This document shows positions 1 through 10,156 of a stretch of 64,000 bases of DNA, piece by piece. The stretch is from Strigamia acuminata (taxonomy: Eukaryota; Arthropoda; Chilopoda; Geophilomorpha; Linotaeniidae). The position numbers and the translations under genes were made by a program. A model generated the notes under the pieces. The model was given only the letters and a program-made list of their open reading frames with translations, was not told the origin of the DNA and did not search any database. Location of the stretch: assembly GCA_949358305.1 (NCBI GenBank), contig OX442320.1, positions 5,534,259 through 5,598,258 of the forward strand, in the 5' to 3' direction. Position 1 is the stretch's first letter. Each line of letters starts with the position of its first letter.

Positions 1-1309
1 CGAAGCACAAGGGCTATCACTGTCCATGTTACCCATACGGGTAAGCAACATCCGACGGAAAGCCCGATGTACATTGCCTCGCGATAGTTGTCGCGGATGC
101 CGTGCGACTTTATCGAAAAGAACGCTATCAATGCTAGCAAAAACATTACATATATCAATGATAACATCGTGTCGTGGAAAGATGTGTTGCATATTGCACT
201 AGTGGGAGTGAAGACGAGAGCTGGAGGCCTCTGGATGAGCCACTGGATTCCAATGGCCACCTGAAAACATTAGAATATGATTACGGTATGTAACATATAA
301 TAACAGCCTCTGCAATTGCCAGAGATGCAATTACTATGTGATAACATTAATAATTAATCAATTACACGGCTGACTTATTTGTACCAAACTTATTTGCGGA
401 CCGCACTTTGAGAAGCACTGTTCTAGAAAATAGTTTCGTTACCAAGGCCCTGCCGTCCGGGTACTAGGCAACCCTTGCACCCTCACTTATACCTTGTTCG
501 CACCAGATAGTTTGGTCTAGCCCAGGGGTCGGCAACCTTTTGAGACGGAAGAACCAAAAGTTACAATTTACAAAATTTCCCAGTTTTTAAAGAGCCACTA
601 ACATTTTTGTTTCAATATTATGGTATTGATCTTGACATCGAAAGAGCCGCAGGTTGCCGACCCCTGGTCTAGCCTAACATTTAAATCTAGTTCTAGTTCT
701 TAGTGCAAACGCATCTAGCCCAAAATTATCTAGTTTAAAATTTTGAACAAAATGAAAAGTGACCGAAAACGAGCTTACCTGAACAGCAATGGCAAAGAAC
801 AATAGCAAGCCATGATATGGCGCGGGTAGATAAACACCGTTGTTTAAACTGATGAGAAAAACCAACTTGACCATCATCGTTGCAAACACCACGGTGTATG
901 AGAGTCCAACCCCTAGACGGATCACAGTGCAGGAGATGAGATTGGGTGGTGTGATATAGGCAAAACTGACCAACGAAGAGAGAAATAAGCCTAAAAGTAA
1001 CATTTGTCCTAAGAAGAAATGTCGTCGGCTCGGGCGTGCATTCACCATCTTCACCAAAACAAACGCCTCGAAACAAGCGAACACTATGAGGTTCAGCGAA
1101 GCAAAGACTATGAGTGGCACCACCCAGATCTGGTCTCTCAGTCGGGATGCCGGCATTGCTCCGGAGCTCATATTGTGCACCGTCACCAGCCGCAGTGGGG
1201 AAAGAAACTTGGCCTCGTTTGGCACTGGTAGTTCGTCGTTGGTTTCGGCCATGTTTCTTTGCAGCAGCAACACAAAACAGCACAGTCCACTTAGAATGAA
1301 ACCCGCCAT
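1..1309 (-). CDS. Class C GPCR seven-transmembrane protein, boss/GPRC5-like (3' end outside window)
   Basis: Two exons are visible: 779-1309, opening with ATG at 1309, and 1-260, which runs off the window. The join is phase 0, with donor GTAAGC and acceptor TTTTCAG. The first exon begins with a hydrophobic leader, then a short N-terminal stretch with an N-glycosylation site (NMSS), then four membrane segments (residues about 60-175). The second exon carries further membrane segments around the loop IRDNYREAMYIGL, followed by a helix rich in P, W and T. This loop and helix pattern recalls the 7TM part of the bride of sevenless and GPRC5 orphan class C receptors. That assignment is from memory of the family and not from a search. 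No Venus-flytrap ectodomain is present in these exons. An in-frame stop precedes the ATG, but the true 5' end could include upstream exons. The product would be a plasma-membrane receptor; the ligand is unknown. Confidence 0.78.
523..666. mobile_element. hAT-type MITE, 144 bp, copy A
   Basis: The ends are inverted repeats, CAGGGGTCGGCAACCT against AGGTTGCCGACCCCTG. They are flanked by a perfect 8-bp direct repeat GTCTAGCC at 515-522 and 667-674. An 8-bp target duplication with CAG...CTG ends is the hAT signature. There is no coding capacity. It lies in the first visible intron of the receptor gene. A second copy of identical length is at 52492-52635. Confidence 0.95.
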
Positions 1310-2599
1310 TTATCGCATCATAATAGACCTAACCTGTTGGAATGGAAATAAAAATAAACAAAGGGAGAGAGAAAATGAATAGTCATTGCCTGGAATGGAA
1401 TTTAAAACGGCCCGTGTTCATTTGCATTGAATCTGCATTTCAGCGAAAGGTATATATAGCGAAGTTATCTCGCTAATCTGGAATTTACCCAAATATTTCA
1501 TTTACATACCGGTCTTGTTTCAACTTGTAATAAGATCTCAAAATAAAATGACTTCATTCTCTACAGGTGGAATCCCATTACAACAATGTTAGAGGGGAGA
1601 TGGTAGGGTCACTGGCCTGGGCCTCCAAAGACCAGGGTTCTCGAGTTAGAAACAAAAAATTGGAAGTGGATAATTAGCGCTTAGGACACCTTGCGCTGAT
1701 ACTTTCTTCTCGTGTACACGTGCAGACACTGATGGGTAGTTGCAAGAAAGATTACATGTACCATAAACTAAACTTTGACCGATATCGATATTTTGCAGTA
1801 TCGCCGATACCGATAATCGGCAACCGAATATTGGCTGATACCGATTCCTGCGCCGATATTAAAATTAAAATGTCCGCGAGCCTCTATTACCCGTTACCCG
1901 TCCGTTACCCGTCTCCAAAAAAAATTCTCTACCCTATCCTACCCGTACCCGTTCCTGAACGCGATCACTTGTGCCAGAGATGTGCATTGGGGTACGGTTA
2001 CGGGTACGGGTACCCAATGCAGATTACCACGCGGCTTCCAATTGCACGCGAAGATTAAAAATTGCATGTAGCGATGTATACCTGTGTCGATAGATTTAGG
2101 CGTTCTGTGATGTAAATAATAAACTTGCAGTGGCCCCACCAATGGTTTCTGACAATTTCATTCAATGTTGTTTGTAACTGACACTCTTTTGTTATTCCAG
2201 AGGTTTTAGTGGAGGAAATGAGACGAAAAACATGCAAGGGAATGATTTCCTGTTTCTTTTGTCCATTTCTTGAATAACTTTCACTCAAGGGTGAGGAGAA
2301 AAAGAGAGTGCAGCTTTAAGGTATTGCCAACAGGGTTTGAGAGTGGGAAGCACTAATTCATCACAATGCCTACTTTTCCATCTGCAATGCTCTAAGTCAT
2401 AATAGAGGAAGATATTTCTAGCATATAAATGGTGTTCAATGAGACCCAACCTACCAAATTGGGCCATAGCAATGCCATTCACCTTTGTCTACCTTGCAAT
2501 CTATTGAACCCTCAAAAGAGAAATAATGCTCAAGGTAACGTCCAATTACATGTTTTCCCTAATACATTGAACTTGAAAAACAAAAAAGGTTTAACTTAC
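1310..2599. other. No gene supported; degenerate repeat sequence
   Basis: The segment 1770-1860 repeats CCGATA/TATCGG words. The segment 1890-2030 is rich in short ACCCGT and GGGTAC runs in opposite orientations, as in a decayed mobile element. A fair plus-strand acceptor occurs at about 2201, but no matching gene was found. Confidence 0.5.
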
Positions 2600-2671
2600 A
2601 AGTAAATAAAGATTTTCTGGAATAAATGCGTCATGGTTACTCCTTGGAAAAGTTAAATTAAACTTGACAAC
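2600..2671 (-). CDS. Orphan internal exon, 24 codons, gene unknown
   Basis: A 72-nt, phase-0 open segment is bounded by a strong acceptor (T-rich tract ending AATTTCAG) and a strong donor (GTAAGTT) on the minus strand. It encodes VVKFNLTFPRSNHDAFIPEN followed by LYLL, which looks like ordinary protein. I could not assign it to a family or connect it with confidence to another exon. It may belong to the gene whose first exon is at 9029-9093, or to an extended ectodomain of the receptor at 1-1309. Chance is also possible. Confidence 0.33.
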
Positions 2672-4537
2672 CTGAAATTAAAAAAGGAAAGAAAACATGT
2701 ACAGGGTTTTAAATTGAATGCACAACAAATTGTGATTAGCCCGTTGAGTGTTTGATGAATGCTTCTAGGAAAAGTGAAAGAAAGTTACAATTAAATTGGG
2801 TCAAGTGCAAAAGTAATGTCAATAAAAAAATGTTGTGGGGGGGCAAGGGGAGTCTGGCCTTATTTGTCTTTTATTTCTATTTTGTTTATGTGGTTTTTGG
2901 TGTTTCTATAAACGGCAAAAAACATGCGTGATTAAAATTCCTTCGTATCTATTTTTCCCACTTTAAGCGGCATGCCACTATTGAAGTTACCGTTTCATAA
3001 TACACCTTGAGACACCATATCATACCCCTAGACAACAATAAAGCAATAACCAAAACCTAAACTTGTGTCTTTTGTGTATTTCGTGGGATTTATCATCGTG
3101 TGTGTTGCGTCCAGCGCCTCGTGGCCCTCCGCTGACCACGTGCCGTCCGTCCGAACACTCACAATATAAGTGAAGCATCTAAACTGGTTGAATTTAGTAA
3201 GTCGACTGATTTATTACAAAAGGCAATAATAGCCTAGCAACTTGCAATACAATAGTGTGGAATGCATTGTTGTGAATTTGCGTATGAAGTGACGACAGTA
3301 GATATACAAAACAAACAGCAAAAACGACAAAAGCAGAAACTGCTTTTCAGAAATTGCTTTGCAGCTGTCATTTTTCCTTTCCCGTCTTCCCGTCTACATA
3401 TTCATCTTCGCTACAAAACACAAACAAAAACTTTCCCATCCCATCACAATCGAGCAAGGAGTATTAAAATTTACATAGCGTTTCAAAATTTATTCTTTTG
3501 TCAACTTCTTTAATAGTCACAATACTTACCAACAGAAAAAAAAACCACCTGAGAACAACGACCTATTCCATTAAATGCACTTTGCACCTATTGGTTGTTG
3601 TGGCTGTTGTGCTGTAAAATTTAAACAAAAAATCATGACCTCTGCCATTATAAATGTCAACCATGAAACACCATGTGATAAAAATGTTACCAATAAAGAA
3701 TAAATTTATTATTCACATCTAAAAAAAATATATATTAATTTTTTTTTTAAGGCAGAAATTCCTTCTTGTTCCATTCTTTATCATGGCTATTAATTTCACA
3801 AGATTGGCTGCAAAAATAGAAGGAAAAAAGGTTCATTAGTCAGGAGAAAAAAATGCATTTTAAGCTCAGAGGTCGTGGGTCAGGTTTACAGTAGATTATA
3901 CTTGACTTACACGTTTTAGGCTTAAAAAATGGTGAAGTTGGGGGGAAAAATTGGTAGAAAATCTTTTTAATACGCGTTACTGGTCGCCCTAACAATTTTT
4001 TAATTCATTTTTTAATGATTGTTAAGCCTAAAATAGTGTAATTGTTTGTTTTTGTCGATAAAATGTGCATTGAACTAACATTCGGTTCGGGAGTCTTTAA
4101 AATTTGGTCAGGGTGTCACCTGGTTTCCTAACACTGCACAAATATTAGTTAGTTGATATAAAAGCGTTAATGAGACGTGACAGTGGCGGTTTTGGTTGAT
4201 TTTGTTTTTGTTTGTGTTTGGTGGTGGTGGTGGTGCTGTTGGAATGACGGATTGGAAGCCCCGATTGATCCACCCCCACATAGTAATAATAATAAATGGT
4301 TATAGGATGAACTATTGCACTCTGGTCTCATAAATCTAGCACTAGGTGTCAGTGGAATAGACATAGAAGGTCAGAGGAACTCCAAATCAGTGGTTTTTTT
4401 TTTTTAAAGTGGGTTGAATTGTGGTGTTTTGTGTGGATGGGTTTTGGTATTGTGGATGTGGCGCCAGACTAGGGGATGGATTGTATGGCAGGAGGATGCC
4501 GACAGTTATCAAAAATGTCTCAGATTTTGGAAGAGTT
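2672..4537. other. Mostly non-coding; one candidate minus-strand terminal exon
   Basis: Nothing is firmly coding. On the minus strand 3747-3807 has an acceptor (TTTTTGCAG) and reads 19 residues (QSCEINSHDKEWNKKEFLP) to a TAA. Its phase would accept the two bases left over from the exon at 9029-9093. A strong minus-strand donor (GTAAGTATTG) occurs at about 3530. At 4210-4240 there is a CAC/GTG-rich run. Confidence 0.35.
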
Positions 4538-4950
4538 CTCAAATTTCATAAAATTTCATCAAAAATTTGTCAAATTTCATCAAATTTCATCAAAAATTTG
4601 TCAAATTTCATCAAATTTCATCAAAAATTTGTCAAATTTCATCAAATTTCATCAAAAACTTGTCAAATTTTATCAAATTTTATCAAATTTCATCCAATTT
4701 CATCAAAAATTTCTAAAATTTTATCAAATTTCATCTAAATTCATCAAAATTCATCAAAATTTATCAAAATTCATCAAAACTTGTCAAAATTTCATCAAAT
4801 TTGATTAAAATTCATCAAAAATTTATCAAATTTGGTTAAAATTCATCAAAAATTTATCAAATTTGATTAAAATTTATCAAAAATGTACCAAATTTGATCA
4901 AAATTCATAAAAAATTTATCGAATTTGATCAAAACTCATCAAAAAACATC
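4538..4950. repeat. Tandem array, 31-bp period, phased A/T runs
   Basis: The unit contains AAATTT, AAATTT and AAAAATTT runs whose starts are spaced 10, 10 and 11 bp. About 13 degenerate copies are present. The open frames here come only from the repeat. Confidence 0.85.
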
Positions 4951-7609
4951 ACTCACAAATTTAAAAACAAATCAGCCTTTCACATGTCAACCTTCAAAAT
5001 ATTTACACACACAACATTTAAATCCACAACAACCCAACACAAACACTAAAAAAAAAAAAATCAAACCCATTAACAAAAAAAAAACATAAAAATTTCTATC
5101 AAATATTCATTTCCTTTTAAAATCTCCATTTGATTGTACATGTATAAAAACATGAGTATAATTAAATTGTCATGTTTTTCAACCACAGTAATTTCCCCAA
5201 TTGTCCCCTGTAATTGTTCCATTGACTTCTGTAAGAGGAAGAAGGGAAAAACATATTATCACCTCATGAGGAATGTAATATTAATATCTATAGATGACTA
5301 ATGAACAATGCATAAACTCCAATTCATAATTATTTTTTATTTATTTATTTATTTTTTAATGTGCTTGAAACCAACCATTGTTCCATACTTGGCTTTTGGC
5401 CCACTGTCCAGACTGATTGGTGCTACACTGGTTCTACCTCAAGGTGGAGTGAAGGGGGCTTCAAGGGTGGGTGGGGTTCAATGTCTGCATCAGGGGCCAT
5501 TGGCCTCAAAGGGACTTAAAATCTCAGGGCCCAGGGGTCAGTTGTGTGCTAATGTTTTTTTTTAATGTGGAAATTTGATTTACAATAAGGGGTTTCAAAA
5601 ATGATACGCTGAAGGCACTGAAGTGATTATGACGATTTTTCTGCTGAAGCGATTATCATGTGACCTGTGTGGACCAATGAATAATCGCGTCAGCACTTCA
5701 GCGCTTATGTATAATCGTCTGAAAAGGAGTTTATGGAACCCCTTATTGATTATTTTGATTTTTATATTATTTTTTTTTTATATTAAGCTTATTTTTTTTT
5801 ATTTTTAATAAAATGGGTGGAGTTGTATTGGGATATTCCCCACTGGGTATCTGCTCAGAAATAGTTGACATTATCAGATGAAAATCATTTCATTGTTAAT
5901 TGAGTTTCGTGTATTTTTTGTTTAAAGATGAGATACAGTTGTGTGTACATAGTTATTGTTCTATTTAATGCTAATTAGCAAATATTATCTCAATATTGTC
6001 TCAAAAGTTGCTAGTAGAAATCAGGGAGACCTCGCTAAGATAGGCCTAACTTAGGGTTAGGTTTCGGTGGTTGTTCGCTACAATTTTGTTGATTTTATAA
6101 ATATTTGTTTTCGACGGATCGATAAATCTTTTAGGTGTAATTTTGCATAAAGATATGCACAACAAACTAATCTCGATATAAATCTCGTCCAGAACGATCA
6201 CAAATTGTTTATTTTATTTCTCCGCATTGGATGGGATGTCACAGATGCATCGAAATCGGCAACGGAAATGACATCCGCACTCTAGTGACAGTTGACGTAG
6301 TTCTACGTTGTAGGTTGCGACATAGTTACGTACTACTGCTCCCCTTTGAAATATTTATTTTTATTTTTATTTTCCTAAGAAAAAGAAACGAATCTTTTTA
6401 TTTTCCAAAACTTCGAACACGAAATTTTCATTAGCGCCGAGCACTAACGCGTCAAGCGATCTAGGTAACAAGGTCAGTTAAGCTGAGAAATGACAGGCTC
6501 CCGTGAAAAACTCGCCTTAAACTACTTTTTTATCACGGAAAAAAATCAAATTACTTCATAACAAATATTAATAACTCAAGTTTAATCTCAAACTCGCTTC
6601 CCAATAACCAATAAAAAATAAATTCAACCCTAATTCAACCCTAACAACAGTGTTAGGCCTATAACGAACTTAGGCCTAACAACGAAGGGTTCTCCACCAA
6701 TTTAAAATTCACTCCAGACCACCAAACAAGGCCATTCATTTTTTACATTTTTGGGGGGGCAGGATTTTTTTACCTTCTTGAATTCTAATGTCTATGTTTT
6801 GAGGGGTGGGCAAACAGTCCAAACACAATTGATGCATCCACTGATTGCTGGTATGTGGGTTATAAACATATCTCATGGGTTGTGTGACACAGAGAAAGGG
6901 GTGTTGAAAATTTATGCACCACCTTTCTCCATCTTTCATCCCTGAGACAATTTATGTTGGGGCCTTTTTTCTCATTTCACTCGTGTAATAGCCCTGGCAA
7001 GGGCCTCTTATTAGCACATTTGCACCTGCACAGAATCCAACAACAAGGAAATTGGGAAATTGCCATCTGGTGTTAATATGGGGAAAGGTTTTCATGAGTA
7101 ATTATCAAGAAACAAGGTAGATGACCATTTGAGACCTGAAAACCTGAAAAAAACAACAGGACTAATTTTATTAGTGTCATCAGTAACAAGTGCTGTCATG
7201 ATGGAAAATAGTGTGAGCAAACCAGGAAATAGGTGAATCAGGTGATGCACCCCTCTGTGTTTTACCCATAATTTGCAGGATCAGATTGGTGGAAAGTAGG
7301 TTTAGAAACTAGTCTTGTGTTCAAAGGGTTTTTCTTTTCTTTTTTGTTCAAATGTCAAGTGGAAATTTTGAAATAATTTATTGTTTGCGGCCAAACAAGA
7401 TAATTCATTGTCAACTGTGGATAATGTAATAAAACAAGAGAAAACTGTCAGGATGTAATGGAAATAAAAGTGGATAATTTATCGGTAAGTCTCCGGCGGA
7501 GTGTACAATAAAAGGTAATTCATTATTATATCTCAATTCACATTGTTTTGAAATGAATTTGTCTCTGTTGGTGCATTGTTGGCTCAAGACAATGTGATAA
7601 AACAGAAAT
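4951..7609. other. No gene supported
   Basis: AT-rich unique sequence. A minus-strand acceptor (CTCTTACAG) at about 5264 opens a 50-codon frame downstream to about 5070, but it lacks a convincing donor. An inverted-repeat element lies at 5584-5748. At 6040-6070 there is a short TTAGGG-like patch. No recognisable protein was found in six frames. Confidence 0.45.
5584..5748. mobile_element. Short inverted-repeat element (MITE-like), 165 bp
   Basis: CAATAAGGGGTT at the left pairs with AACCCCTTATTG at the right. The interior has further partly palindromic GCTGAAG/CTTCAGC words. No clear target duplication could be defined. Confidence 0.6.
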
Positions 7610-8290
7610 ATCTGTTTTTGTGTGTGAATTATCTTGTTTTTTTTTCATTGTTTGTGTCAACAATAAATTATTTTCTGTTTTTGTTCATTGTTTGTGTTAA
7701 CAATAAATTATTTTCTGTTTGTATACATTGTTTGTGTTAACAATAAATTATTTTCTGTTTTTCCTCATTGTTTGTGTTAACAATAAATTATTTTCTGTTT
7801 GTATACATTGTTTGTGTTAACAATAAATTATTTTTTGTTTTTCTTCACTGTTTGATAGTCAACAATGGATTTTCTACTGTTTTTCTTCATTGTTTGACAT
7901 TTAACAATGGATTTTCTACTGTTTTCTTCATTGTTTGACATTTAACCATGGATTTATACTATTTTTCTTCATTGTTTGACATTTAACAATGTATTTATAC
8001 TGTTTTTCTTCATTGTTTGACATTTAACCATGGATTTATACTGTTTTTCTTCATTGTTTGACATTTAACCATGGATTTATACTGTTTTTCTTCATTGTTT
8101 GACATTTAACAATGTATTTATACTGTTTTTCTTCATTGTTTGACATTTAACCATGGATTTATACTGTTTTTCTTCATTGTTTGACATTTAACCATGGATT
8201 TATACTGTTTTTCTTCATTGTTTGACATTTAACAACGAACAAACTTGTTTTTCTTCATTATTTGACAGTTAATAATGCATTTTCCTACCA
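7610..8290. repeat. Tandem array, 41-bp unit
   Basis: From about 7850 the unit is a TGTTTTTCTTCATTGTTTGA-type 41-mer repeated about nine times. It is preceded by about six copies of a related unit containing GTTAACAATAAATTATTTTC. It is not inside a confirmed gene. Confidence 0.9.
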
Positions 8291-9028
8291 ATAATGTGAT
8301 AAAAACTCACAAAATGTCATTATTAACCCACTGTTGGTACTTAGACAGCATCGAAATGGACCGGTCATTTTTTTGCACCCATTATTTCAACATTGTGTCA
8401 TCAATATCAACAAACCGGTGAAATAAGCCGCTGAAAAGGGGGAGTGCTGAATGGGAATTTTTAATCAAGTTATGACCCTTCAACTTGCAGAATGAATTTC
8501 AAAAGGTGTACATGAATTTAAATGCTCCTTTGATGCGTCAATTTCACTTTCATTTTTCAATTTCTTTTAGGATGATAATCTTTTTAACACTCAACCAAAA
8601 AGGTTAACGACTGCTTCACATGATGAAATTATATCAGTGTGTCCTTGAAGGACGGTGATGTTCTCAGCTAAGGAAAGCAAAAGAAAACTTTCTCCTCATC
8701 CAATTAATTCCACTAACATTTCTCATCACAAAAATGATGCAAAAACGAGTTTAACATACAAATTTGATTAACATTTTTTTTTTCTCTTTTTAATTTGGAA
8801 ATATATATATAAATATATATTTTTTTTGTTATTATTTTGGAAAATAAATTTTTTTTTATTTTTTTTTTTTCGTTCTTTAATTCAACTTCGGTCACGCTAT
8901 TCAGCATTGAACCATGTCTATGTCCGGTTAACAATAAAATCCACGTTAATCCAATAAATAAACGTGTAGAATTCAAATAAGAATTAAAATAATTGGAAAA
9001 TGATGAGAAAAAAATTGAATTTTCTTAC
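8291..9028. other. No confirmed gene
   Basis: The segment holds homopolymer and (AT)n runs at 8790-8870. A minus-strand frame at 8880-8976 starts with a signal-peptide-like stretch (MNSTRLFIGLTWILLLTG) but runs into the poly-T tract and is unsupported. Confidence 0.4.
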
Positions 9029-9093
9029 CAATTGATCGATTTTTCCGTTTTTTCGAGTTTTTTCGGGTTTTCGGTCAACGCGGTGTCGGCCAT
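9029..9093 (-). CDS. Candidate first coding exon of an unidentified gene
   Basis: ATG at 9093 opens a 21-codon lysine/glutamate-rich frame (MADTALTENPKKLEKTEKSI, then N). It ends with two bases of the next codon at a good donor (GTAAGA). The codons use C and G at several third positions, unlike the AT-rich surroundings, and the ATG follows an AAA context. The continuation, at lower coordinates, is unresolved. The segment at 3747-3807 fits the phase but would give only about 41 residues. I do not recognise the product. Confidence 0.4.
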
Positions 9094-10156
9094 TTTGGAA
9101 AAATGTGTCGTTTTGTTTTTAGTTTTTCGGTTTTTTTTTTTTTTAAAGTTTTTTTTTTCGTTTTTGTGTCACACTAATGCTCTTCACATGTTGGTTGTGG
9201 TTGTGGTAGCGCTCGGGTAAAGGATGCCAGTGTTATTGCACTGCGGATGCGCATGCTCCGATAGGCAGAAACGTGATTCACAATCGAGCCCCGCCTTCGT
9301 CGTCTAGAAGGCGGAGTTATGACGTCATTTGCGAGTGAGCTACGAGCGAATTGCACGGTTTTAACACCAGGTAATTTTGTTTTTTTTATTTTTTTAAATT
9401 TTTAACTTTTGGATTTGTTTTCGATTTTAACGGGTTTTAGACGTCGGTGGAATATTCCATCTGCCACGGAATAACTTTCTTTTGGTGTCGCAACATTAGA
9501 AACTCGCTTAAAAACGTTTCGGCCGAAATCATCTAAAAATTAAAGGGAAAATGATTAGATTTGCCGTTTGTTTACGTCGGTTTTTGTCCCAGTGTTGCCA
9601 ACAGGACGGATTTCCCGGTGATTTTAACCAATTTTAGTGGATTTCTGGGGAATTTTTAGCGTTTTTAGCGGATATCCGGTTATTAAAAGCAATTTTAGTC
9701 GATTTTAGCAGTTTTTAGTCAATTTTAGCGGACTTCCGGTTAATTTTAGAGATTTTTACTAATTTTAGCGGATTTCTGGGGAATTTTTAACGTTTTTAGC
9801 GTTTTTAGCGGATATCCGGTTATTAAAAGCAATTTTTAGTCGATTTTAGCAGTTTTTAGTCGATTTTAGCAGTTTTTAGTCGATTTTAGCTGTTTTTAGC
9901 CAATTTTAGCAATTTTTAGCCAATTTTAGCGAATTTCCAATTAATTTTAGCGGACTTCCGGTTCATTTTAGCGGATTTCCGGTTAATTTAGCGGTTTTCA
10001 GCCAATTTTAGGAGATTTCCGGTAAATTTTAAGGGTTTTTAAATTAAATTTTAAATTTGAACAAATTTCCGGTTACTTTTAGCGATTTTTAGCCAATTTT
10101 AGTGAATATCCGGTTAAGTTCAATTTTAGCGGATTTCCGGGTAAATTTAACCGTTT
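9094..10156. other. Promoter-like segment plus degenerate 20-bp array
   Basis: 9225-9360 is GC-richer and promoter-like. About 9630-10170 is a degenerate array of GATTTTAGC / TTTCCGGTTA words, about 20 bp per unit, immediately after the CFAP251 stop. No further coding exon was found. Confidence 0.6.
9320..9327. promoter_or_regulatory. Palindromic CRE/ATF site TGACGTCA
   Basis: A perfect TGACGTCA lies 227 bp upstream of the ATG at 9093, in the only GC-richer segment of the region (9225-9350). That segment also holds a CCGCCTTC/GAAGGCGG hairpin. It is a plausible promoter for the exon at 9029-9093. Confidence 0.45.

Noticed and set aside
8600-8680. Minus-strand WD40-like peptide ENITVLQGHTDIISS
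   Set aside because: An acceptor is present, but no neighbouring exon or donor supports it and the frame stops soon; probably chance.
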